From positions 124,001-188,000 of the forward strand of contig VXCM01002819.1 of assembly GCA_014773175.1 (NCBI GenBank): a DNA stretch of 64,000 bases, written 5' to 3'. The DNA comes from Lucifuga dentata (taxonomy: Eukaryota > Chordata > Actinopteri > Ophidiiformes > Bythitidae). This document shows, piece after piece, positions 22,956 to 33,642 of the stretch (its first letter is position 1; the number at the start of each line of letters is the position of its first letter). The translations under genes were made by a program, and so were the position numbers. The notes under the pieces were generated by a model, which worked only from the letters and a program-made list of their open reading frames with translations, did no database searches and was not told the origin of the DNA.

Positions 22956-23132
22956 TACATATGTATGTCTATGTCTGCTGTTTCTGTGCTTTAGAGCTTT
23001 GTAAATATCTTATATTCTACTTTTATAACATAGGGTTCTTTGTTTGTATTATTATGATGTTCTTAAGTTTTGCTCTTGTAGCAAGATGAAGCATCAACAC
23101 ACATTCCTTGTATGCAAATACTTGGCTAATTA

Positions 23133-23972
23133 GGCTACGTTCACATTACACGCTGAAGTGGCCCAGGTTCGATTTTTTTTTTTTTTTTTTTNTTTTTTTT
23201 TTTTTTTTTTTGCCTCCATGTGACTCAGATCTGATTTTTCTCACAGCAGTGTGAACAAACCAGATCTGATTTTTTTCATATCAGATCTGGGCCACTTGCA
23301 TATATGGTCCTAGATCCAATCCATATCTGATCTCTGGCTATACGACTGACCGGTCAGATCGGAATTCATGTGTTTTTTTTTTTGTTTTTTTTTTAATATA
23401 TCACTTCTCTGCACATGCCAGGTGTTTCCTGATGGGGATAGCTTGTCTACATCTGGTGTCTTTTTGTGACAGCTTCATCATTAGTCGCTTGCAAAGGTAC
23501 TCAAACGTTGCTCTGGACATCAGAAAGTTTTCAGTAACTGTTCCTCTGTGAACTTGTGAACATGGCAGTCCACCATGTACCCACACCTCTCTCTGCTCTG
23601 ACATGCAGCAACAGCTGCTAACAGAGCCACTGCTACGGCTTTTGTTTTTTGTTGCCTTCTCGCTCTCATTCTCATCCTTATTATCTGCATTTTCTTCTGA
23701 CCTCTGCAACAAATAATCCTGTATGTATGCTGCAGCTACGTCTCCATGTTTGTACTGTCGCCCAAAAATGGTAGTTATTGTTGTTATACTTGTAGCATGC
23801 GGCTCACAGTTTAGTTAAATCTGCACATGCGTGTCAGTTTTGGACCTCAGCGTGCTCGTACTGGTGTCTGATACAGATTACTACAAACATGAATGTGAAT
23901 CATCAACACAAAAAGGTCAGATCTGATTAAAACATCAGAATTGAGCATTAAGGCTGTAATGTGAACATAACC
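23133..23972 (-). mobile_element. PIF/Harbinger-type element relic
   Basis: The left end GGCTACGTTCACATTAC is mirrored by GTAATGTGAACATAACC at the right end. The minus-strand ORF (23712-23401) carries ENFLMSRATFEYLCKRL and QAIPIRKHLA, the segment preceding the nuclease domain in Harbinger transposases. No catalytic DDE region remains. Flanking TTA and TTT fit a weak 3-bp duplication. T homopolymers with N 23212 fall inside. Repeated CAGATCTGAT words occur in the subterminal region and might be old transposase-binding repeats. Confidence 0.75.
23401..23712 (-). pseudogene. Harbinger transposase N-terminal fragment
   Basis: This is a 103-codon frame within the Harbinger relic. It begins with a Lys/Glu-rich segment and ends with the NFxMSRATFEYLC...IPIRK block typical of PIF/Harbinger proteins. 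The usual protein is 350-450 residues, so about three quarters is missing, including the DDE triad. Confidence 0.7.
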
Positions 23973-24554
23973 TTTATGATTCTGATTCTGATGACACACC
24001 TCTCCCCAGAATTTTCAGTCCTAACTAAACCTGCACCATTGTTGGTTAATGTAAACACACATAATAGAGAGAAATTCAGACTCCGCCAGACATTTTAATG
24101 ATCACATACTGTTTTTTTTTCCTGACTAAATTCATGGTAATTCTTCCAAAATCCAAAAAAGATGGACTACGTTATGTTGGATGTGTATGTCCATGTCGTA
24201 TGTGTTAAGATATGTATGCATGCACCCACAGACACACTTAAGTTTGCATGTATGTCTCATACATATGTCTCCTCCTGTCAATAAATGTGTGTGTGTGCAT
24301 GTGTGTGTGAGGGGCGACAGACGTATCCAGTGGCGGTCCCATGAAGAATGAAGTCACCTGGNCCCATCTTTGAAGGTCAAGGAGACCCACTTGCATATTC
24401 ATGGCTGAGTGTGTGTTTTGTGTACATGTGTATCTGTGTGTGTTCACGCGCGTCCATGTGTGAGTGTGTGCCGGGATCGATGGCTTTTAATTGTTTTTTC
24501 CTGAGCTGTGGAAGGAAGTGCCAGCAGTTATTGATTGGATGGAGGGATATGAGA

Positions 24555-24614
24555 GAGAGAGAGAGAGAGAGAGAGAACACAAAACAGAAAAGACAGAGCA
24601 GATGTGTGAGAAAC

Positions 24615-24657
<43 letters not shown>

Positions 24658-25050
24658 NNNNNNNNNNNNNNNNNNNNNNNNNNNNNNNNNNNNNNNNNNN
24701 NNNNNNNNNNNNNNNNNNNNNNNNNNNNNNNNNNNNNNNNNNNNNNNNNNNNNNNNNNNNNNNNNNNNNNNNNNNNNNNNNNNNNNNNNNNNNNNNNNNN
24801 NNNNNNNNNNNNNNNNNNNNNNNNNNNNNNNNNNNNNNNNNNNNNNNNNNNNNNNNNNNNNNNNNNNNNNNNNNNNNNNNNNNNNNNNNNNNNNNNNNNN
24901 NNNNNNNNNNNNNNNNNNNNNNNNNNNNNNNNNNNNNNNNNNNNNNNNNNNNNNNNNNNNNNNNNNNNNNNNNNNNNNNNNNNNNNNNNNNNNNNNNNNN
25001 NNNNNNNNNNNNNNNNNNNNNNNNNNNNNNNNNNNNNNNNNNNNNNNNNN

Positions 25051-25087
<37 letters not shown>
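24555..25087. repeat. (GA)n - 393-base gap - (TG)n
   Basis: GA runs (24554-24577, 24622-24657) abut a gap of 393 Ns (24658-25050), followed by (TG)n to 25087. Long reading frames across the gap are meaningless. Confidence 0.95.
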
Positions 25088-25090
<3 letters not shown>

Positions 25091-25839
25091 TAAGTCATAT
25101 TACTGGCACCAAAAAGATTCTTCATTTGTTATCCCATGTTGGTTTTTAACAATTTTATTTAATTTTACAATAACTGCAACAGTTTCATGAAGTAATTTAT
25201 AAATTATAATAATATTTTAGTTGAGAATAATAATCAGATTTCATCAGAGTACAAAATAACTGAGTATCAGGCTGTAAGTGATGATTATTTTCACTTTCTA
25301 TTAATGTATGCAATTACTCGTATTAATGTACAGTGTAATGAATGTAGCAGGGTTTTTTTTTTTTTAATTTATCAATATATTATTTAATCAATAAAAAGTA
25401 AGTAGCAGTTATAGAGACCAAACATTAGATCCAATTTGTTTGTTTCTAATTGATTATTTGGTTTGAACAACAATTTTTTTAATTAACTTGCAATAATGTC
25501 TAACATGAAAAAAGCCAGAAATCATTGCTTTTGAGGAAACTGGGACCAGTGACTTTTTTTACTTGATAAATGCTCAAAAATGACGAATCAGTTATTAAAA
25601 ATAAATTAATTTTCAAAGAAGTATTTTGCATGATTAACACATTAATATCCTTGTGCTTAAATTTCCTTTGATTAACCTGTGGCTAATATGTTTTTTAATC
25701 ACTTTTTTGCATTATGTGCAAATACAAATCTTTAGTGAAGCTGGAAGTTACTTTACTTCTTTCATATGATTTTTTTTTTTTTTTTTTTTTTTTCTGTTTA
25801 CTAGATTAGATCTAAGCTGTATATGGTTTGTTTGGAGTT
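25088..25839. other. AT-rich gene-free sequence
   Basis: Very AT-rich, with T homopolymers at 25353 and 25769. Nothing recognisable is present. Confidence 0.6.
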
Positions 25840-26050
25840 CATTACCTCAACCAAGGAGTCATGTGACCACCAGCACTTGTCTGTTTGTTAGCGGGATGTC
25901 TCGAAAAGTTACGGACAGATTTGGATGAAATTTGGGGGACAGATAAATAATGTCGAGAGGAAGAAGTGATTACAGTTTGGAGGTGATCCAGATCATATTC
26001 TGGATCCAGAAAAAGTTTATATCCTACAAATTCAATGCAAATGGACCAAT

Positions 26051-26100
26051 TTCTTCTTCTTCTTCTTCTTCTTCTTCTTCTTCTTCTTCTTCTTCTTCTT

Positions 26101-26132
<32 letters not shown>

Positions 26133-26208
26133 AAATTCAATGCAAATGGACCAATTTCTTCTTCTTCTTCTTCTTCTTCTTCTTCTTCTTCTTCTTCTTC
26201 TTCTTCTT
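26051..26208. repeat. Two (TTC)n arrays with a duplicated linker
   Basis: Arrays at 26051-26130 (about 27 units) and 26156-26208 (about 17 units) are each preceded by the same ACAAATTCAATGCAAATGGA linker. The linker duplication has no N. It produces poly-Arg and poly-Ser/Leu ORFs on the two strands, which are not genes. Confidence 0.9.
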
Positions 26209-26454
26209 TTAATTATTTTTAAATAATAAAGACAGTGAACAATGAAAAATAAAAAAAATAAAAACAAGCAAAGATGCACTTGTGCACTTTGACATAATCA
26301 GCAGTTGAAGTTATAAACATCCATCTAACTCTTCAAACTGAATCTTTATATATCCATATCCATGTGCATCCACATACATATACCTATATTCCCTCCCATG
26401 TCTATATACTACATACTGTACTTATGTGTAATCATATACCTACATGTACCAATA

Positions 26455-27639
26455 CACCAATCAGCCACAACATTAAAACCACCTGCCTAATATCTGTAGG
26501 TTCCCCTCCTGCTGCCAAAACAGCTCTGAAGGCATGGACTCCTCAGACCTCTGAAGGTGTCCTGTGGTATCTGGCACCAAGACGTTAGCAGCAGATCCTT
26601 TAAGTCCTGGAAGTTGTGAGGTGGGATCTCCATGGATCGGACTTGTTTTTCCAGCACATCCCACAGATGCTGGATTGGATTGAGATCTGGGGAATTTGGA
26701 GGCCAAGTCAACACCTTCAACTCTTTGTCATGTTCCTCAAACCATTCCTGAACAGTTTTTGCAGTATGTAGTAGCAGGACGCGTTATCTGCTGAAAGAGG
26801 CCATGACATCAGGGAATAGAATACCGCTGCCATGAAGGCTGGACTTGGACTGCAGCCATGTTTAGGTAGCTGCTACATGTCAACGTAGCATCACATGAAT
26901 GCAGGATCCAAGGTTTCCCAGCAGAACATCACCCATCACACTGCCTCTGCTGGCTTACCTTCTTCCCATAGTGCATCCTGGTGCATGTCTTTACCAGGTA
27001 AACCACGCACACACACCCGGCCGTCTACATGATGTCAAAGAAAACCTGATTCATCAGACCAGGCCACCTTCTTCCATCGCTCCATGGTCCAGTTCTGACG
27101 CTCACATGTCCATTGTAGGAGCTTTGGGTGGTGGATGGGGTCAGCATAGCGCTCTGAGCGGTCTGCGGCTACGCAGCCCCATACGCAGCATGTTGCCATG
27201 CTGTGTGTTCTGACACCTGTATATCGTAGCAGCAATCATTTTTTCTGCTGTTTGTGCTGCAGCAGCTCTTCTGGGATCAGACCAGACAGGCTAGCCTTTA
27301 CTCCCCATGCGCACCAGTGACCCTGGTGCGCCCATGACCCTGTCACTGCAGTTCACCAGTTGTCCTTCTTTGGACCACTTTTGGTAGGTACTGACCTGCA
27401 TACCAGGAACACCCCACAAGACCTGTCGTTTTAGAGATGCTCTGACCTAGTCATCTAGCATCATAAGTTGGTCCTTGTCAAAGTCGCTCAGATCCTTACG
27501 CTGCACATTTTTCCTGCTTCAACACATCAACTTCAAGAACTGATTGTTGACTTGCTGCCTAATATATCCCTAATATATCCCACCCCTTGATGTTATTCAC
27601 TTCACCTGTCAGTGGTTTTAATGTTGTGGCTGATCGGTG
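26455..27639 (-). mobile_element. Near-complete Tc1-like transposon relic
   Basis: The termini are CACCAATCAGCCACAACATT and AATGTTGTGGCTGATCGGTG, inverted over at least 25 bp, with TA outside both ends. The length of 1185 bp is close to that of intact fish Tc1 elements. On the minus strand, fragments read in the expected order: ARxLGQSISKTTGLVGCS, QNWTMERWKKVAWSDESGFL (27100-27040), then WPPNSPDLNPIQHLWDVLEK and LLLTSWCQIPQDTFRGL (26710-26550). The middle, including the second catalytic Asp region, is deleted or scrambled, and frames shift. It cannot be active. Confidence 0.92.
26487..26720 (-). pseudogene. Tc1 transposase C-terminal fragment
   Basis: It holds the SPDLNPIQHLW motif, where Gln replaces the Glu most Tc1-like proteins have here (SPDLNPIEHLW). 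This is the third DDE residue, so the catalytic triad is lost as well as the frame. Confidence 0.85.
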
Positions 27640-27780
27640 TATATCCATTCACATGCTAATGGGCTGTTTTCAATGAAAATTAGCATTGTGGGTCATTTTT
27701 ACATATGTTTTTTTGGTGGGGATTTTGTTGGCCTTGGCGGAGGGATACACCCTCGGAGCACCTTCTCGTTAGCAGTATGT

Positions 27781-28371
27781 GATAACAAACACTTCACGTT
27801 TCAGTGATGTATTTGGAGGGTGAGTGCGGGATACAATAAAAGCTTTCTGTTCCTGCTTCCACATCTGGAATTTGCTTTCCAGATGATTTCTACCAACCAG
27901 CCAATTGTAAGCCAATAAACTTATAAAGACTTTATGATAATTTAAATGACTCATTCAAAAAGAACGGTCATTGGTTGGTTTGTTTTTTTGGGGGAAATGC
28001 ACATACAGTGCTGAGAAAAAAAGTAACACTTTTTAATGTTTGCAAATCTGATGATGTCATACAACAAGCCAACATACCTTACAGCATTTTAAAAACTCAA
28101 AATCTACAGGTTTATAAATGGTTTTACCATCATAAACATTTCAGGAGTCATCAAACTTTATGTTACATTTCACATTTCATAATGACAACAGAAATAATTC
28201 ATAAAAATAAACAAATTTTCTTCAGTATTTCAAATTTACACTGGATTATTGCTCAGTTTATCTCATTTTATGTTTTCTTATCACTGTAATTTCCAACAAA
28301 AAACACACTGGACAATTATGACAGCATTCAAAATAGGCCATCACATATACTGTGTACTGTATTTGAAATTA
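27781..28371. other. Gene-free AT-rich sequence
   Basis: The ORFs at 27769-28530 contain no recognisable domain. Confidence 0.55.
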
Positions 28372-28801
28372 CCATATATACTCGAATATAAGCCAGGTTT
28401 TTATTATCAAATTTCACAAAGCAAATTGGGGGTCAGCTTGTACACGAGTAATTCAAATTTGATCCCAGAGAAGGAAATTTCCAGGGGTGGAAATACTACC
28501 CATTACCACTACCCATGGAAAATAGTTTAAATTATACCTTAGAATGAGATATTTTCTGACTAAACATCTTATCCAGCACATTTTGTGGCGGCCAGTAAGC
28601 TCTGCTGTGATTGGTCAGTTACAGTAATCAGCTGCTGAAATAAATATCATGTTTACAGGTACATGGATTATTTTCAGAAAATCAGAGGAATACTATGATG
28701 ATACTCAGGAAAACAGGTAATTTGCTAAACAAATAAATTGATGGAACAACATCAGGGGGTCAGCTTATACACGAGATCGGCTTATACTTGAGTATACACT
28801 G
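28372..28801. mobile_element. Non-autonomous TIR element with TATACTCGAATATAAGCC ends
   Basis: The left end CCATATATACTCGAATATAA pairs with the right end TTATACTTGAGTATACACTG, with TA outside both, consistent with a Tc1/mariner/pogo-type target. Internally GGGGGTCAGCTT(G/A)TACACGAG occurs twice in direct orientation (about 28429 and 28755), once near each end. No coding capacity. Confidence 0.7.
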
Positions 28802-29322
28802 TAAGTGGAATGTTTCCATATGTATTTACACAAGATTATGTATTCTTATATACATCTCAGTCTCTCTAAGGGGAGAACAACAATTTACTACTGTTAATTT
28901 TTGTGTTTATTGCCAATGAGCTGCTGGTTATAAGTTTAACTGACTGTGGGACTAATCGTGAGAAAAGACGTACACACAGTATTGAAATAATTTTTAAAAC
29001 ACTGTTTGTCGTCTTTGTCATTTGTTTTCAAGTCACATGCTTAAAGTTGCTTGAACATCTATTAGTTTCTAATGTTTAGAAAGAAAGAATGAAAGAAAAA
29101 CCAGCGGGTGTACGTTTGAGCTACAGGGCAACACGAAATTGGAGTCAATGGTGTTGGTCAACCCTGACCCAACGCTAGCTAAGGCTTGTTTGAACACATT
29201 ATGTGTGTGTGTGTGTGTGTGTGTTTGGACTAAAAGTAACACGCTTTATTCCCTAACAATGTTCCACCATGCCCTCATTACACACAGGTTAAAGTGGCAC
29301 TCGGCCCTGTCTAGACAGCTAC

Positions 29323-29368
<46 letters not shown>

Positions 29369-29369
29369 N

Positions 29370-29416
<47 letters not shown>

Positions 29417-29858
29417 GTTTCTTAATTGAATTTGATCATATCTAAAAACCACCACCGGGCATGAACTAACACGATAAAGCAGATAAATAAAAGCACGTTG
29501 TCACAGCTGATCTTCACGTTGTTGTTACAGCCTTTGTTTTTGTTTTTCATGTTGTTGCTGTTGTTTTTGCTCTTGTTGTTTGTTGTTGTTTCTTCTTGTT
29601 GTTTGTTGTCTTTTAACTGTTGTCTGTGCTGGTGTTGCTGTCACTTCTGTTGTGATTGTTTCTGTTCCAGCTGTTATCTTTACAGTTATTGTTATCACTC
29701 CTTTTGTTGTTGTTGTTGTTGTTTATTATTTGCATCAATTGTTGTTTTTGTGTGTAAAACAGGCTTTTTTTTAATAACAAGTCACCAAATAGTTAATTTC
29801 TATGAACAAACAAGTGAGCAGTTTTAATTTATCCATCCATATAAAAAATAGAAATACA
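28802..29858. other. Gene-free sequence with simple repeats
   Basis: Contains a GT run (29203-29224), the CA/N/GT junction described separately and a degenerate TTG/GTT-rich stretch (about 29515-29755). ORFs over the latter are Cys/Val/Leu strings. Confidence 0.6.
29325..29415. repeat. (CA)n switching to (GT)n at N 29369
   Basis: A CA run up to 29367 is followed by G, N and then a GT run. The change of strand sense exactly at an N suggests either a palindromic array that could not be sequenced or a false join. Confidence 0.8.
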
Positions 29859-29859
29859 G

Positions 29860-30374
29860 GTGAACATTTGCTGATTTTGCATGTTGAACATACTATTTTC
29901 AACTTACATACATGTTACATGACTGACAATCAGTTCCCAAAATATACTGCTGTGGCACGAAATTTTAGACCCGTGATAAAAATCAACTTGCAGAGACTTG
30001 AATCGTGCTTGAGATACATAATCCATCACATCCGAACAGCTTTTAAGTTTTTTTTTTTTTTTTTTTTTGTCAAAATAACTTTATTTCACCCATCCAACAC
30101 GGAGCTGCATGGAAGACAAATTGTGTCTCCGCCAGGAAATATAGTCCCAGGAGAAAACGGCTTTTATCATCACTGCTACATTCAGATATATTGGAAACAT
30201 TTAATTTTAAGGTGGATGTATCACCTGAACATTTGGTTTTGAACGATTAGGGGACTTGACAAAATAACATAAAAATTAAAATACGGTTTTATGTTTTGGA
30301 AAATGTTAGTCAGTAATGTAACATGTATGTTTATTGGGCTTAAATGTGTTGAATCACTGGTATGGTTCCTTTAA
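29860..30374 (+). mobile_element. TTAA-flanked TIR element, copy 3
   Basis: A decayed left arm (GATTTTGCATGTTGAACATA, CCCAAAATATACTGC) is followed by the TGCAGAGACTTGAATCGTGC block, T homopolymer, AACTTTATTTCACCCATCCA, GCATGGAAGACAA, TATAGTCCCAGGAGAAAACG, TATCACCTGAACATTTGG and the terminus CTGGTATGGTTCCTTTAA. The TTCCTACCTTCCAGACTGCC segment is deleted. Subfamily B. Confidence 0.85.
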
Positions 30375-30486
30375 AATCAGATCCTTTTTTTTTTTTAATC
30401 CCCTTTTGTCTGAATGTCCANACTGGTATGGTTCCTTTAAAATCAGATCCTTTTTTTTTTTTAATCCCCTTTTGTCTGAATGTCCA
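30356..30486. repeat. Assembly artefact: exact 65-base duplication around N 30421
   Basis: 30356-30420 equals 30422-30486. It falsely doubles the right end of the TTAA-family copy and adjoining DNA. Confidence 0.9.
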
Positions 30487-31479
30487 AGGGCACACACACG
30501 CACACAAACACACACACATGCACACACACAGCTTGCAGCATCAAAAAACACTTTCTTCTTCTCCCTCCATTGCATCCTTCACTCTCTAACTCTGAATCTC
30601 TCTCTCTCTCTCTCTCCCTCTCTCTCTCGCTCTCTGCCCAAAAACCTCCATTCCAAAAGATGTGATAATCAGCGTTTACTGAAGCACGGCAGAAAAACAT
30701 TTAAGTGAAAAGAGAGAGGGGGGGGGGNGTGATTGCAGCGACAACATACACAAGGCTTTGCTCTGCTCCGGCACACTGTCAAATCTGCCTTGTATTCACA
30801 CACACACACACACGCACACACACACACACACACGCACGCACAAAGATTCTCTGTAATAGATTCTCATCTTGACACTCAATTCCGTGGCGAGACGATCCCG
30901 CTTTATCCTTCCCTGCATCAAATATTTAAACACTCGTATTAGTGGCAGTGTCATCCCCTCAAACACCCGCCGCTCAGGGCACCAATCTTCTCTCCTCCTG
31001 TCTCCCTTTCTCCTCCCCTCTCTCTTTTTTCTTATTTCTTTTCTCTCTCTCCTCCACCCTGCTCTCTCTCTCTCGCATTCTATTCCCGTCTTCCACAATT
31101 CCACCCCTAATATCCACAATGTTATCACCTGCTTGCCTCCCTCCACCACCCCATCATTTTATATTTTCAATACTTCAGCCTTTTTTCCCTTCCTTTTCTT
31201 ATGAAGGAGTGTGATAGAAAGAGGGAGGGAGGGAGGTAGCGGAGGGGTGCACTTTTTTTTTTGCTCCCCCTGTTCTTTTCAAGCTTTTTTTGTCGCAGGG
31301 CGAGGGCCCTTTTCAATCTTAAAGAGGCGAAGCTCTACAGATTGCAACGGGGAGAGAGGGAGATGGAATGGAGAAAGCGGGATAAAGGAGGGATGGGAGA
31401 GGAGAGGGTGGCGGGGAAAGAAGCAGAGGAGGAGAGAGAGAGAGAAAGAGGGAGGGGAGAGGGGATTGGTGGTGGCGGC

Positions 31480-31625
31480 TGTGCGCTTGAATGATGTCTT
31501 TCAAGAGGAGCAGTCTAGCTTGTCAAATCGCCGGCTGCGAAATGAATTGGCATATCTGTTGGGCTCGCAGCAGAGATGTCGCGCCGCGGCGTTTCATATT
31601 GCTCGATAAGGCCAAATAACGCAAT
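31480..31625. promoter_or_regulatory. Candidate conserved non-coding block
   Basis: GC-richer complex sequence with CTTGTCAAATCGCCGGC, CGCGCCGCGGCG, TTTCATATTG, GGCCAAATAACGCAATTGTC, bounded by purine-rich simple sequence. It overlaps a 132-codon ORF that is otherwise low-complexity, so a coding role is unlikely. Confidence 0.25.
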
Positions 31626-31982
31626 TGTCAGAGAGACAGAGGGAGTGTGACAGAGAATGAGAGAGTCGAGCCAGTTAGAGGAGAGTGTCGGGGGGAGGTG
31701 GAGAAAGTGAAACTAGCGACAATGGAGTGTGTATGATAGACAGAAAGAGCTTTTCTTACACCTGATATTCTGTCTGTCTGTCTGTCTGTCTGAGGTTTAT
31801 GTTATGGTAAGTCAATGCGAACCTTTTCAACCGCTCAACGCCTGAATCTGCGCCGGTTAAAGCCGACTGCTTGACATTGAATCTTTCCACGTTAAAGGCA
31901 AAAAATGGGCGAATGCCACAACTTATCTGGTTTTTGCAAGATTATTGCAGATGGTTTCTACCTTATTCAACAGGGTTCAATC

Positions 31983-32032
<50 letters not shown>
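31983..32032. repeat. (AAT)n microsatellite
   Basis: About 17 AAT units with one interruption (ACT). Confidence 0.95.
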
Positions 32033-32354
32033 CTTTATTTGTATAGCACCTTTCATACACATGTAGCTTAAAGTGCTTTGCATTTTTTTTTAAAAAGTAA
32101 TAAAAACAGGGAACACAGACTCAATTAACAAGTACAGGTAAAACAAAAAAAGTAGTGTGTGGCGTTGCAGAGAAAGCAAGCTATTAAAAAAAAAATTTAA
32201 AAAAAACCTTTAAAAGCCTAAAAGCTCAGTTAAAAACATCAAGTGGGACTCCACAGAATGACAAGAACAACATTGATAAAGGTCACAAACCGGATTTGAA
32301 GTGTCACAATATCATCAGTATTTGCACCTGAGCTGCTGTGAAGCCTTTGCTGTT

Positions 32355-32931
32355 TGAAGGACCATACCGTCCATTTTGCATGTTTGAGCCTAATACATTC
32401 CATTTTCATACATGTAACATTACTGGCAATCATTTCCCAAAGGATACTACTGGAATTGGTTTCAGTTCATTCTGATACACTATTAAAATCAACTTGTTTA
32501 TACTTGACACATTCTTGGGTAATCCATCATTGCGAACATGTGTATTCAGGTTTTGTTTTTCGAAGTTAGGTAATTTTAGCATTTAAGTGCAATAAAAATG
32601 GGATAAAGGAAAATGCTTTCTGTTGTCAGTTCTTCACTACAGTACTTGAATGCACCACTAAGAAGCATTTTATTGTGCTTAAACACTAAAATTACATAAT
32701 TTTGAACAAAACCTAGCTATTACCTATACCAAGAATGTTTCAAGTATAAACAAGTTGATTTTAATAGCGTACCAGAATGAACTGAAACTAATGGAGGTCT
32801 GGAAGGTAGGAAAAACATTTCTAATTCACCGTTCCAGTAGTATGCTTTGGAAATGATTGTCAGTAATGTTACGTGTATAAAAATTGAATATATCAGGCTC
32901 AAACATGCACAATCACCGGTATGGTCCTTTA
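32355..32931. mobile_element. TTAA-family foldback copy 4: left arm plus inverted left arm
   Basis: The left half (32355 to about 32600) runs AAGGACCATACC, CATTTTGCATGTTTGAGCCT, ACTATTAAAATCAACTTGTT, TAATTTTAGCATTTAAGTGC. The right half (about 32665-32931) is the same arm inverted: GTGCTTAAACACTAAAATTA, CAAGTTGATTTTAATAGCGT, GTCTGGAAGGTAGG, ending ACCGGTATGGTCCTTTA. The right-arm landmarks TATAGTCCCA and TATCACCTGAACATTTG are absent. The result is a roughly 577-bp near-palindrome with a loop of about 70 bp. The left half lacks the CTACCTTCCAGACC segment that the right half keeps. The arms are of subfamily A type. Confidence 0.85.
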
Positions 32932-32998
32932 GCTTGCTTTTCCAAACATTCTACCTCACAACCTACAGAGAAGACTGTTTCATTTTGAACTCAGGACC

Positions 32999-33642
32999 TT
33001 AAAGGACCACGTTGAAGCACGTATAAGGCCAATTAATGCAACCTGCATACATGTTACTCTACTGACAAACATTTTCCAAAATAGAACAGTATTTTAGTTT
33101 TCCTGTTATTTTGCAAAATTCCCTAATCTATCAAAATCAAATGTTACATGATACACCACCTTAAAATTTAGCGTTTCACCTGCTAACATGTATGTCCAAA
33201 TGTAGAAGGAACAGTCGATTTGAATTTCTCGGTAAAAGTTGTCTTCTCCTGGTATTATATTTCCTGGCGGGAGAAATACATTGTCTTCTGTGCAGCTCTG
33301 TGTGAATCAGTTAAATAAAGTTACTTTGATGAGAAAAAAAAAAAAAAANAAAAAAAAAAAAAAACAACCTAATAGACATCATGTTTGCTGTGATGGATTA
33401 TTGGATTATGAATCTCAAGCGTGTTTGAAGCCTCTAAAAGTTGATTTTTTTGGTGTACTGGAATGAACTGAAACTGATGGTAGTCTGGAAGGTAGGAAAA
33501 AACAAATCAGTGCTAAAGTAGTATATTCTGGGAAATGGTGTCAGTAACGTAACGTGTAAGTGGGTTGTATATATTGGGCTCAAACATGCACGACCACCAA
33601 TATGGTCCTTAAACATGCAAAATTGCTGGTATGGCCCTTTAA
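32999..33642 (-). mobile_element. TTAA-flanked TIR element, copy 5, full length
   Basis: Reads as the right arm first (TTAAAGGACC at 32999), then TATTTTAGTTTTCCTGTTAT, GTCTTCTCCTGGTATTATAT, AAATAAAGTTACTTTGATGA, A homopolymer with N 33350, AAGCCTCTAAAAGTTGA, GTCTGGAAGGTAGG, and ends GGTATGGCCCTTTAA. The last 60 bp contain a doubled terminus: ATATGGTCCTTAAACATGCA precedes the true end. Subfamily B. Confidence 0.9.

Larger units (their letters stand above)
25840..27780. mobile_element. Old fish interspersed repeat split by a Tc1 copy
   Basis: The left part has CCTCAACCAAGGAGTCATGT, TGTTTGTTAGCGGGAT and GATTTGGATGAAATTTGGGG, a combination frequent in fish genomes. The right part (27642-27780) has TTGGCCTTGGCGGAGGGATA and a CCTTCTCGTTAG end. 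The ends are loosely inverse (CCTCxxCCAAGG). A Tc1-like element sits inside, and TTC arrays have expanded in the left half. The superfamily is unknown to me. Confidence 0.55.
30487..32354. other. Gene-free sequence with simple repeats and possible regulatory blocks
   Basis: CA runs (30488-30530, 30798-30842), CT-rich stretches (30595-30640, 30985-31080), a G run with N 30728, purine-rich 31370-31470, (CTGT)n 31771-31793 and (AAT)n 31983-32032. No gene. Complex blocks at 30860-30970 and 31480-31625 are noted separately. Confidence 0.6.

Noticed and set aside
24348..25190. 280-codon plus ORF and opposing ORFs across the N gap
   Set aside because: They are formed by GA/GT repeats and 393 Ns translated as unknown residues.
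25842..26279. 145-codon minus ORF rich in Arg
   Set aside because: It is the translation of the TTC arrays on the other strand, not a protein.
29498..29827. 109-codon Cys/Leu/Val-rich ORF that might look like a membrane or cysteine-rich peptide
   Set aside because: It follows from degenerate TTG/GTT repeats; no start context, splice sites or domain support it.
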